This document shows, in pieces, positions 1 to 5,844 of a DNA stretch of 8,383 nt. The translations under genes were made by a program, and so were the position numbers. Numbering within the stretch: the first letter of the stretch is position 1; each line of letters begins with the position of its first letter. The stretch spans positions 1 through 8,383 of the forward strand of contig CALFBU010000314.1 in assembly GCA_937951455.1 (NCBI GenBank), given 5' to 3'. This DNA is from an uncultured Rhizobiaceae group bacterium. Its GTDB lineage: Bacteria > Pseudomonadota > Alphaproteobacteria > Rhizobiales > Rhizobiaceae. Below the pieces are notes generated by a model. It made no database searches, had not been told where the DNA came from, and was given only the letters and a program-made list of their open reading frames with translations.

Positions 1-19
1 CCTCCCCTCAAGGGGGAGG
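1..19. repeat. C/G-rich palindrome (terminator-like or dispersed repeat)
   Basis: Positions 1-7 (CCTCCCC) pair perfectly with 13-19 (GGGGAGG) around a 5-nt loop. The following bases are T-rich but have no clean U-run, so this is a weak intrinsic terminator at best. It probably ends the gene upstream of the window, which in related genomes is often aroA (inference). Short palindromes of this CCTCCCC-TTGA-GGGGAGG type also recur as dispersed intergenic repeats in Rhizobiales genomes (general knowledge). Positions 12-19 could alternatively pair with 45-52, next to the cmk ribosome binding site. Confidence 0.5.
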
Positions 20-70
20 TAGTTTTGAATTTCTCTTGCGAATCCTTCCCCCAAAAGGTAATCAAATTGC

Positions 71-712
71 ATGAAAAAACTCACCCCCACTATCGCGATT
101 GATGGCCCGGCTGCATCCGGCAAGGGGACTTTGGCGCGACGGTTGGCGGCGCATTACGGGTTTCATCATCTGGATACGGGCTTGACCTATCGCGGTGTGG
201 CGCATGCGTTGCTTGAGGGGAATATGCCGCTTGATAATGAGGATATGGCTTGTCTGGTTGCCGAGCAGCTGGATTTGGGCACTTTGAACCAGGAAGTGCT
301 TTCCGCGCATGAAATCGGCGAGGCGGCTTCGAAGATTGCTGTGATGAGTGAGGTTCGCAAAGTGCTGGTGGAGGCGCAACGCAAATTTGCCAATAAGGAG
401 CCGGGTGCGGTTTTGGATGGGCGTGATATTGGCACGGTGGTTTGCCCTGAAGCGGAAGTGAAGCTTTACATTACCGCATCGCCTGAAAAACGCGCCCAGC
501 GCCGCCACCGCGAGGTTGAGCAAAAAGGGCAGGCGTCTGATTATGCGCAAATTCTGGCGGATATCATCAAGCGCGATGAGCGTGATATGGGGCGGGCGGA
601 TAGTCCGCTGAAGCCGGCTGAAAATGCCTACTTGATTGATACGTCAGAAATGAGTATAGAAACTGCATTCACGACCGCTGTATCACTGATTGATAAGGCA
701 TTGTCTGAATAA
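71..712 (+). CDS. cmk: Cytidylate (CMP/dCMP) kinase
   Basis: Cytoplasmic nucleoside monophosphate kinase that phosphorylates CMP and dCMP with ATP to give CDP and dCDP for RNA, DNA and phospholipid precursor supply. The 213-aa length is normal for the family. Visible motifs: P-loop GPAASGKGT at residues 12-20; the LDTGLTYRG segment at 34-42 of the CMP-binding region; the conserved [19 protein letters not shown] stretch at 116-134; and the LID-region pattern [14 protein letters not shown] at 167-180, followed by [11 protein letters not shown]. Start: ATG at 71, with an AAAAGG Shine-Dalgarno at 53-58, spaced 12 nt (slightly long). It is followed by rpsA 140 nt downstream, a pairing conserved across Proteobacteria. 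The cmk-aroA link is expected just outside the left edge but cannot be seen. A long antisense reading frame across the gene is a shadow. Confidence 0.97.
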   Translation: MKKLTPTIAIDGPAASGKGTLARRLAAHYGFHHLDTGLTYRGVAHALLEGNMPLDNEDMACLVAEQLDLGTLNQEVLSAHEIGEAASKIAVMSEVRKVLVEAQRKFANKEPGAVLDGRDIGTVVCPEAEVKLYITASPEKRAQRRHREVEQKGQASDYAQILADIIKRDERDMGRADSPLKPAENAYLIDTSEMSIETAFTTAVSLIDKALSE

Positions 713-713
713 A

Positions 714-840
714 GCGATCCAAAACCTTTTATCGCGCTACCCACTGGCATGTTACAATGACCAGTTAAAGGCTTCTGGATTGATCTGTAACACAAACTTG
801 TAGCGCATTCGAAACCGCAGACTAACATAAGCCGTTTCGA
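714..840 (+). promoter_or_regulatory. Structured 5' leader of rpsA (candidate)
   Basis: The 140-nt cmk-rpsA gap holds three nested or tandem inverted repeats. GCGCTAC at 734-740 matches GTAGCGC at 800-806. Inside it, ACTGGCAT at 743-750 pairs with 757-765 through one bulged A and a 6-nt loop. TCGAAAC at 809-815 matches GTTTCGA at 834-840, extendable by two G-C pairs past a C-C mismatch, and ends 2 nt before the rpsA Shine-Dalgarno (AGGAG, 843-847). A further 5-bp stem (714-718 with 731-735) would compete with the first helix. In E. coli the rpsA leader folds into hairpins through which S1 represses its own translation (established). An equivalent role here is inference. Single 7-bp repeats can arise by chance in a gap this long, so only the combination is suggestive. 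No convincing promoter was identified. Confidence 0.45.
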
Positions 841-852
841 TCAGGAGAATCC

Positions 853-2550
853 ATGACAAATAGTCCAAGCATGGAAGAGTTTGAAGCTCTTCTGGAACAG
901 TCTTTTGAAACACATGACGTCGTTGAAGGCGCTGTTGTAAAAGGCATTATTACTGCATTTGAAAAAGATCTTGCAGTGGTTGACGTAGGCCTCAAGGTTG
1001 AAGGCCGCGTTTTGATGAAAGAATTTGGTGCGGCTGGCCGTGACGGTTCCATGAAAGTCGGCGATGAAGTTGAAGTTTATGTTGACCGTGTTGAAAACGC
1101 GATGGGTGAGGCAGTTCTGTCTCGTGAAAAAGCGCGTCGCGAAGAAAGCTGGATCCGCCTTGAGAAGCAATTCGAAGATGGCGAAAAAGTTGAAGGTGTT
1201 ATCTACAACCAGGTTAAAGGTGGCTTCACCGTTGACCTTGACGGTGCGATGGCCTTCCTTCCGCGTTCACAAGTGGACATCCGTCCTATCCGTGACGTGA
1301 CACCACTGATGAACAACCCGCAGCCATTCCAAATCTTGAAGATGGATCGTCGTCGCGGCAACATCGTTGTCTCTCGTCGTTCAATCCTTGAAGAGAGCAG
1401 AGCGGAACAGCGTTCAGAAATCGTACAAAACCTTGATGAAGGTCAAGTTGTTGAAGGCGTGGTTAAAAACGTTACTGATTACGGTGCGTTCGTTGACCTT
1501 GGCGGTATCGACGGTCTTCTACACGTGACAGACATGGCTTGGCGCCGTGTGAACCATCCAAATGAGCTTCTGACAATCGGTCAGACTGTTAAAGTGCAGA
1601 TCATTCGTGTGAACCAGGATACGCACCGTATCTCGCTAGGCATGAAACAGCTTGAGAGCGACCCATGGGAAGCAATCGAAGCGAAATACCCAATCGAGGC
1701 CAAAATTACTGGCCGCGTAACAAACATCACCGATTACGGTGCGTTTGTTGAAATCGAGCCAGGTATTGAAGGTTTGATCCACGTCTCAGAAATGTCATGG
1801 ACGAAGAAAAACGTGCACCCGGGTAAAATCGTTTCCACTTCAGAGGAAGTTGAAGTGATCGTGCTTGAGGTTGATCCTTCCAAGCGTCGTATCTCGCTTG
1901 GTCTTAAGCAGACACTGGATAACCCATGGCACGCATTTGCTGATCAGTTCCCTGTGGGTGCTGAAGTTGAGGGCGAAGTCAAGAACAAGACTGAGTTCGG
2001 TCTGTTCATCGGCCTTGATGGCGATGTAGACGGCATGGTTCACTTGTCTGATCTGGACTGGAACAAGTCTGGTGAAGAAGCCATCGAAGACTACAACAAA
2101 GGCGACATGGTTAAAGCTGTTGTCCTTGACGTAGACATCGAAAAAGAGCGCATCTCACTGGGTGTTAAGCAACTTGGTACAGATGTTGTGGGTGAAGCAG
2201 CAGACTCTGGTGCAATCCGCAAAGGTGGCATCGTGACGTGTGAAGTGCTTGAAGTCAAAGACGGTGGTCTTGAAGTTTCAATCGCTGATACAGAGCTTAC
2301 ATCTTTCATCAAACGTTCTGATTTGTCGCGTGACCGTGACGAGCAGCGCCCTGAGCGTTTCTCTGTTGGTCAAAAGGTTGACGCCCGCGTCATCCAGTTC
2401 GATAAGAAAACACGTCGCGTTGGTGTATCCATCAAGGCACTTGAGATCGCAGAAGAGAAAGAAGCAGTCGCACAATACGGCTCAACAGACTCAGGCGCAT
2501 CTCTAGGTGATATCCTTGGCGCAGCGCTGAAAGACCAAGACGACAAGTAA
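853..2550 (+). CDS. rpsA: 30S ribosomal protein S1
   Basis: RNA-binding 30S protein that helps bring mRNA start regions to the ribosome. The 565-aa protein shows six S1/OB-fold repeats at about residues 22-91, 109-176, 197-265, 282-352, 369-440 and 457-528. Repeats 3 and 4 carry the strongest signatures (NVTDYGAFVDL with GLLHVTDMAW; NITDYGAFVEI with GLIHVSEMSW), and repeats ending in RISLG(M/L/V)KQ recur. The first two domains are the most divergent, as usual, since they contact the ribosome. The C-terminus is acidic (KDQDDK). Length and repeat number match alphaproteobacterial S1. The ATG at 853 has a good AGGAG Shine-Dalgarno spaced 5 nt. The codon use looks strongly biased, as expected for a highly expressed gene. 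It is closed by the strong terminator at 2572-2603. Confidence 0.98.
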   Translation: MTNSPSMEEFEALLEQSFETHDVVEGAVVKGIITAFEKDLAVVDVGLKVEGRVLMKEFGAAGRDGSMKVGDEVEVYVDRVENAMGEAVLSREKARREESWIRLEKQFEDGEKVEGVIYNQVKGGFTVDLDGAMAFLPRSQVDIRPIRDVTPLMNNPQPFQILKMDRRRGNIVVSRRSILEESRAEQRSEIVQNLDEGQVVEGVVKNVTDYGAFVDLGGIDGLLHVTDMAWRRVNHPNELLTIGQTVKVQIIRVNQDTHRISLGMKQLESDPWEAIEAKYPIEAKITGRVTNITDYGAFVEIEPGIEGLIHVSEMSWTKKNVHPGKIVSTSEEVEVIVLEVDPSKRRISLGLKQTLDNPWHAFADQFPVGAEVEGEVKNKTEFGLFIGLDGDVDGMVHLSDLDWNKSGEEAIEDYNKGDMVKAVVLDVDIEKERISLGVKQLGTDVVGEAADSGAIRKGGIVTCEVLEVKDGGLEVSIADTELTSFIKRSDLSRDRDEQRPERFSVGQKVDARVIQFDKKTRRVGVSIKALEIAEEKEAVAQYGSTDSGASLGDILGAALKDQDDK

Positions 2551-2571
2551 GTCTTTTTGTAACAAAAATTG

Positions 2572-2603
2572 AAAAGCCCGCATCATGTGATGCGGGCTTT
2601 TTT
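2572..2603 (+). terminator. Rho-independent terminator after rpsA
   Basis: A near-perfect palindrome starts 22 nt after the rpsA stop. Positions 2572-2585 pair with 2588-2601, with the GC-rich core GCCCGCATC/GATGCGGGC, the effective tip being a 4-nt loop. It runs into a T6 tract at 2598-2603. Because the stem starts with A4 on the left, it would also act in the opposite direction and so could serve the convergent minus-strand gene whose stop codon is at 2623-2625. Confidence 0.92.
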
Positions 2604-2622
2604 GTTAGATTGACCGTTCAAT

Positions 2623-3126
2623 TTAACGAACCAATCGCTTCAACTTTTTCCAATCCGTGTCCAAATTTTGCGAAAACGTATTTGGGCTACAGGGGCCAGC
2701 GGTCATGCTATAACCTGATTTGGTTTTGGTCAGTGCTGCAATTGTTTTTTTACCTGATTTCGGAATGCTACCACACCATGATGCAGCGCAAGAGGCGGTG
2801 ACTTTGACTTTTTGCTTAAACGGCTTGGCGCCATTCGTTGTCATCACTTTGCCAGAAAAGGATAGATTGGAAACGGTATCCTTTGGTTGCTGTACTACAA
2901 GCGAAATTCCGTTTGTGCCTTTTGACACAGTATTGTTTTTTTGGCGTTGAGGCGGTTGTTTGCCTGAAAAACTACCTAATACATAGACGACGTTCTTGCC
3001 GGATTTTTTATTGAACTTAAAACTTTCTTCAAGGTCAAAGCCCGCGCTCGTACAAGATAAGGCGTAGCTTTGGGAGGTCGAGATAAGAATTAGGCTAAAG
3101 GCTGTTAGATATGCTGCGCTTTTCAA
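2623..3126 (-). CDS. Small secreted four-cysteine protein of unknown function
   Basis: I do not recognise a named family. The chosen start is TTG at 3126-3124. It sits 5 nt after a perfect AAGGAGG, and the product (167 aa) then begins directly with a signal peptide: K2, a hydrophobic core at residues 4-16, and a likely cleavage after SYA at residue 22. An in-frame ATG at 3156 would add 10 residues but lacks this ribosome binding site and lies at the probable transcription start. The mature part is lysine-rich, with beta-strand-like segments (VVYVLGSFSG, LSFSGKVM, KVKVTASC) and four cysteines at 25, 113, 118 and 146, including CAASWCG. Four cysteines behind a signal peptide suggest a periplasmic or extracellular disulfide-bonded domain. 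The Cys near the mature N-terminus plus a beta-rich body faintly recalls NTR/TIMP-like OB folds (weak inference). The gene is convergent with rpsA and appears to stand alone. Confidence 0.8.
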   Translation of the reverse strand: MKSAAYLTAFSLILISTSQSYALSCTSAGFDLEESFKFNKKSGKNVVYVLGSFSGKQPPQRQKNNTVSKGTNGISLVVQQPKDTVSNLSFSGKVMTTNGAKPFKQKVKVTASCAASWCGSIPKSGKKTIAALTKTKSGYSMTAGPCSPNTFSQNLDTDWKKLKRLVR

Positions 3127-3131
3127 AGCGG

Positions 3132-3138
3132 CCTCCTT
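3132..3138 (-). promoter_or_regulatory. Ribosome binding site that decides the TTG start
   Basis: The minus strand reads AAGGAGG, a perfect anti-16S match, exactly 5 nt before TTG at 3126-3124. This is the strongest Shine-Dalgarno in the window. It argues for the TTG start over the in-frame ATG at 3156, which would put this sequence inside the coding region. Confidence 0.8.
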
Positions 3139-3164
3139 GATGGTGAATTTGATCATCGCAAAAC

Positions 3165-3173
3165 ATAATAACA
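3165..3173 (-). promoter_or_regulatory. Extended -10 promoter element for the secreted protein (candidate)
   Basis: The minus strand reads TGTTATTAT, that is TG-n-TATTAT, an extended -10 form. Transcription would begin near 3157-3159 and leave a leader of about 32 nt before the TTG start. No good -35 is seen at 16-18 nt, which is tolerated with an extended -10. This is a single short motif in AT-rich DNA, so it is only a candidate. Confidence 0.35.
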
Positions 3174-3342
3174 CAGATTGCTGAATTCGGCCTGAACGCA
3201 ATATGAGGATACGAGAAAATACGTTCGATGCCACCAGTTTTTATATAGTATATTTTTTGATTTTATCACATTAGAACTGTGAAATCCGAATTAGCACATT
3301 TAAATTGACGTTACGTAATAAACTGTGAGACCATCCAAGCAG

Positions 3343-3412
3343 AATTCGAAATGGGGCATTTCGAGTTATACGGTGGTTGGTACCCCCCTGCTATTAGTGC
3401 TGACCACCGTAT
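3343..3412 (+). other. Two abutting hairpins in intergenic DNA (possible structured RNA or small element)
   Basis: This lies in the gene-free stretch 3235-3485. Hairpin 1: 3343-3353 pairs with 3357-3367, 11 bp with one T-G wobble and a GGG loop. Hairpin 2 starts at the next base: 3368-3377 (ATACGGTGGT) pairs perfectly with 3403-3412, and the helix continues through 3378-3383 with 3397-3402 using three more wobbles, giving about 16 bp and a 13-nt loop (3384-3396). All four wobbles are G-U if the plus strand is transcribed but become A-C mismatches on the minus strand, which favours a plus-strand RNA. A short T-rich run (3412-3418) follows hairpin 2, so it may also be terminator-like. No confident promoter was found; TTGACG at 3305-3310 lacks a partner -10. 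I see no reading frame worth calling here. Confidence 0.45.
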
Positions 3413-3461
3413 TATTTTCCCAAATTTTAATAACCAAAATGGTGCGCAAGCCTTTTAAAGC

Positions 3462-3475
3462 AATTTTGCAAAATT
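3462..3475. repeat. AT-rich palindrome downstream of tRNA-Thr
   Basis: AATTTTGCAAAATT is a perfect 14-bp palindrome starting about 10 nt past the CCA end of the minus-strand tRNA. The longer pair CAAATTTT (3421-3428) and AAAATTTG (3470-3477) encloses the interval. It could be a processing or weak termination signal for the tRNA transcript, but it lacks the GC-rich stem of a standard intrinsic terminator. AT-rich palindromes are also common by chance. Confidence 0.3.
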
Positions 3476-3485
3476 TGAAGGTAGC

Positions 3486-3560
3486 TGGTGCTGCAAGAGA
3501 GAATTGAACTCTCGACCTCCTCATTACCAATGAGGTGCTCTACCACTGAGCTACTGCAGC
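3486..3560 (-). tRNA. tRNA-Thr (anticodon GGT)
   Basis: The minus strand folds as a complete 75-nt cloverleaf including an encoded CCA. The acceptor stem GCTGCAG pairs with TTGCAGC (one G-T), the D-stem is GCTC/GAGC with loop AGTGGTA, and the anticodon stem CCTCA/TGAGG holds loop TTGGTAA. The variable loop is AGGTC, and the T-stem GAGAG/CTCTC holds loop TTCAATT. The anticodon GGT (plus-strand ACC at 3526-3528) reads ACC and ACT codons for threonine. It stands alone, divergent from the small gene at 3693. The 5' flank has a short dyad (TTGAAA 3563-3568 with TTTCAA 3573-3578) in the pre-tRNA leader. No clear promoter was seen. Confidence 0.97.
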
Positions 3561-3692
3561 CTTTGAAATCACTTTCAAGTTGAGGGCGTTTTGCCACAAG
3601 GTATTGAGGGGCGCAAGCGATAATACGTTTGGATTTGTGGCTTATTCAAAATTTATATTGCAGATGGTTTTGATAAGCATTAAATCACCCTC

Positions 3693-3884
3693 ATGACAGA
3701 AAATGGAAACAAGGCACGTTCCTTACAAAAAGGCGTAAAACTGCGCTCTGCCTTGAGGGATAATCTCAAGAAGAGAAAAGGGCAGGTTCGCAAACTTGGT
3801 CAGGGCCAGGCTGATGCGCCTGAGTTCAGTGTCAAATTGCGTGCCAAGGATATTCCTAAAACCGTGAAGTCTGAAGACAAGTAA
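3693..3884 (+). CDS. Small basic hypothetical protein
   Basis: 63 aa, strongly basic, no membrane segment or signal peptide. Residues about 13-34 (KGVKLRSALRDNLKKRKGQV) resemble the L-R-x-N-L-x-x-R-K-x-Q core that I associate with short uncharacterised alphaproteobacterial proteins, predicted as a charged helix. That resemblance is from memory. An in-frame stop (TAA, 3681-3683) lies just upstream, so ATG at 3693 is the first possible start. However, no Shine-Dalgarno is visible before it, so translation may be weak, leaderless, or begin differently. A weak -35/-10 pair may lie at 3629-3634 (TTGGAT) and 3653-3658 (TTATAT). It precedes murA by 151 nt in the same direction. The charge would suit nucleic acid or ribosome binding, but no function is claimed. 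Confidence 0.6.
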   Translation: MTENGNKARSLQKGVKLRSALRDNLKKRKGQVRKLGQGQADAPEFSVKLRAKDIPKTVKSEDK

Positions 3885-3908
3885 CACAAAGTATAAACAC
3901 AATTTTCC

Positions 3909-3962
3909 GATTAACCTTGAACAAGGCTTTTTGTTGAAGCTTTACGGTTAATCATTTATGAA
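3909..3962 (+). promoter_or_regulatory. murA upstream region: inverted repeat and candidate promoter
   Basis: GATTAACC (3909-3916) is repeated inverted as GGTTAATC (3946-3953). Between them are CCTTG-AA-CAAGG (3915-3926), followed by CTTTTTG, which could be a weak terminator for the small upstream gene, and GCTT/AAGC (3926-3929 with 3937-3940). A candidate sigma-70 promoter overlaps the right arm: TTGAAG at 3934-3939, 17-nt spacer, TATGAA at 3957-3962 (4 of 6 matches each). If correct, the right arm of the repeat lies between -35 and -10, where an operator could act. The layout is seen; the functions are inferred. Confidence 0.35.
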
Positions 3963-4035
3963 TGCATTTCTCATAAGGCTAGGGAAAATGATCAATGCCT
4001 GTTTTGTCAGGCAAAGAATTGCGATTGGGTAGAGA

Positions 4036-5325
4036 ATGGACAGTATTGTTGTAACAGGTGGAAATCGTCTTAACGGCGTTATTCCGATTTCGGGTGCTAA
4101 AAACGCTACGCTTCCTTTGATGATTGCATCTCTTTTATCACAAGAGCCACTTGTTTTGGAAAATGTACCACATCTGGCTGATGTCGAATCGCTGGTGCGT
4201 ATTCTCACCAATCATGGTGTTGATTACCGTGTTGAAGGTAAGCGCAAAAAGCCCAATGGTTGTGATGGGCGCACGATCCATTTTTCTGCTGAAGAGATTG
4301 TTGATACAACTGCACCATACGAACTTGTTTCGAAGATGCGTGCAAGTTTCTGGGTTATCGGACCATTGCTTGCGCGTATGCACAAGGCAACTGTTTCACT
4401 TCCTGGCGGTTGTGCGATTGGGCAGCGACCTGTCGATTTATTCATCGATAGTCTTGCGGCACTTGGAGCTGATATCAAGGTTGAAAACGGATATGTTATT
4501 GCGGATGCACCAGGTGGGCTTATCGGTGCGACGTATAAATTTCCTAAAGTCTCCGTGGGTGCAACGCATGTGGCACTGATGGCTGCGACGCTTGCAAAAG
4601 GCACTACGGTTCTTGAAAATGCAGCAAAAGAGCCTGAGGTTACAGACCTTGCCAATTGTTTGGTGGGAATGGGTGCAAAGATTTCTGGTATTGGTACTTC
4701 AACCTTAACCATTGATGGTGTTGATCAACTGCACGGTTATCGTCACCGTGTATTGCCAGACCGTATCGAAACTGGCACTTATGCCATGGCCGTTGCCATG
4801 ACGGGTGGGGATGTGTTGCTTCAAGGTGCGCAACCTAATCTTTTGCAATCGGCGCTTGATGTATTGGTTGAAGCCGGTGTTACGATTGAGACCAAAAATG
4901 ATGGTATTCGCGTTGCACGAAATGGCGCTGCGTTGAAACCAGTTAATATTTCAACAGATCCATTTCCCGGTTTTCCAACAGATCTTCAGGCCCAGTTTAT
5001 GGGGTTGATGACCATGGCAGATGGTGTAAGTGATATTCAGGAAACGATTTTTGAAAATCGCTTCATGCACGTGCAGGAATTGGCGAGACTGGGCGCAAAT
5101 ATCTCGGTTGATGGCAATACGGCGACAGTAACGGGTGTTAGAACCTTAACCGGTGCTCAGGTTATGGCAACAGATTTGCGCGCTTCAGTATCCCTTGTAA
5201 TTGCTGGCCTTGTTGCTGAGGGCAAAACAACGGTGAGCCGTGTTTATCACCTGGATCGTGGTTTTGAGCGTCTGGAAGAAAAACTTTCCAATTGCGGCGC
5301 GGTTATCGAACGCGTTTCTGGTTAA
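4036..5325 (+). CDS. murA: UDP-N-acetylglucosamine 1-carboxyvinyltransferase
   Basis: First committed step of peptidoglycan precursor synthesis in the cytoplasm: transfers enolpyruvate from PEP to UDP-GlcNAc; target of fosfomycin. 429 aa, full length for the family, with the two-lobed EPSP-synthase fold. Key residues visible: K22-N23 (substrate binding, in [11 protein letters not shown]); the catalytic loop [13 protein letters not shown] with Cys126, the residue alkylated by fosfomycin; D316 in [13 protein letters not shown], matching the catalytic Asp305 of E. coli; and R382 in [15 protein letters not shown]. Because the Cys is present (not Asp), the enzyme is predicted to be fosfomycin-sensitive at target level. 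A short insertion ([11 protein letters not shown], 68-78) replaces part of the E. coli sequence. The ATG at 4036 has only a weak Shine-Dalgarno (GGG at 4027-4029). First gene of the block running to 8081. Confidence 0.97.
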   Translation: MDSIVVTGGNRLNGVIPISGAKNATLPLMIASLLSQEPLVLENVPHLADVESLVRILTNHGVDYRVEGKRKKPNGCDGRTIHFSAEEIVDTTAPYELVSKMRASFWVIGPLLARMHKATVSLPGGCAIGQRPVDLFIDSLAALGADIKVENGYVIADAPGGLIGATYKFPKVSVGATHVALMAATLAKGTTVLENAAKEPEVTDLANCLVGMGAKISGIGTSTLTIDGVDQLHGYRHRVLPDRIETGTYAMAVAMTGGDVLLQGAQPNLLQSALDVLVEAGVTIETKNDGIRVARNGAALKPVNISTDPFPGFPTDLQAQFMGLMTMADGVSDIQETIFENRFMHVQELARLGANISVDGNTATVTGVRTLTGAQVMATDLRASVSLVIAGLVAEGKTTVSRVYHLDRGFERLEEKLSNCGAVIERVSG

Positions 5326-5399
5326 AAGCCAAAGCATTTCTTGAAGTTTCTGCGTTTTGAGCCTAATTCATTGGGAGAATTTCGTTTGAGGAAAATCCA

Positions 5400-5831
5400 A
5401 TGAAGCAATTGAAGCTAATGGCGCTCGACAAGAAAGACTTGCAGGTGATTTCATCCTGCTGTCAGGATGCTGTTTTAAAGGTTGGCGATCTTGAATATTT
5501 GGCTCAACAAAACCAATTTACGCTGTCGCTTAATCGTTTTGCATGGGAAGTAGATGGTAAAACCAAGACATCGGAACGCAGAAAGTCCGTGCTTCACTTT
5601 GCGCAAGTGAAGGGAGTGAAAATCTCTGGCATAGACCGTTATGATAAAGAAATGGTTTTGTCTCTTTTAGCAATCCTGTTTGAAGCAGGCGATGAACCAA
5701 GTGGCGAGATTGAGCTTGTTTTTGCAGGCGATGGCGCCATAAAACTGAATGTAGAATGTATTGAAGCGCAACTTGCCGACATGCCAGCAGCATGGGAAGC
5801 CAAGGGACGTCCTTCTCACGAAAAAGAATGA
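5400..5831 (+). CDS. DUF2948 family protein
   Basis: 143-aa uncharacterised cytoplasmic protein. Family signatures seen: LKLMALDKKDLQVISSCCQD at residues 4-23; DAVLKVGDLEYL (23-34); FTLSLNRFAWE (40-50); RRKSVLHFAQV (60-70); and the C-terminal IELVFAGDGAIKLNVECIEAQLADM pattern (about 104-128), all typical of DUF2948 (PF11164) as I recall it. No signal peptide or membrane segment. The ATG at 5400 has a GAGGA Shine-Dalgarno at 5388-5392, spaced 7 nt. It lies 74 nt after murA with no terminator between and 13 nt before hisD. The murA-DUF2948-hisD order is recurrent in Rhizobiales. No function is known to me, and the link to cell wall or histidine synthesis is only by position. Confidence 0.9.
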   Translation: MKQLKLMALDKKDLQVISSCCQDAVLKVGDLEYLAQQNQFTLSLNRFAWEVDGKTKTSERRKSVLHFAQVKGVKISGIDRYDKEMVLSLLAILFEAGDEPSGEIELVFAGDGAIKLNVECIEAQLADMPAAWEAKGRPSHEKE

Positions 5832-5844
5832 ATAGGAAATAACC

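Noticed and set aside
62..550. Long open frame antisense to cmk
   Set aside because: Lies entirely opposite a clear cmk gene; its composition (Arg/His/Asn-rich) is typical of an antisense shadow and no family is recognisable.
3154..3156. ATG as start of the secreted protein gene
   Set aside because: The ATG has no ribosome binding site, would place the perfect AAGGAGG inside the gene, and sits at the predicted transcription start. TTG at 3126 gives a standard signal peptide.
3275..3328. 8-bp direct repeat AACTGTGA (3275-3282 and 3321-3328)
   Set aside because: Two copies of an 8-mer in AT-rich DNA are not significant, and there is no third copy, so no array or clear target-site duplication.
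3325..3507. 60-codon plus-strand frame with a hydrophobic stretch (possible small membrane protein)
   Set aside because: It covers both hairpins and runs into the tRNA-Thr gene on the other strand, with no Shine-Dalgarno. The hairpins and tRNA explain the sequence better.
3486..3560. tRNA-Thr as an integration site for a mobile island
   Set aside because: No integrase, no duplicated tRNA 3' end and no phage-like gene is present in the window.
5341..5369. Possible internal promoter before the DUF2948 gene (TTGAAG, 17 nt, TAATTC)
   Set aside because: The -10 matches consensus at too few positions, and gene spacing and lack of a terminator favour read-through from murA.
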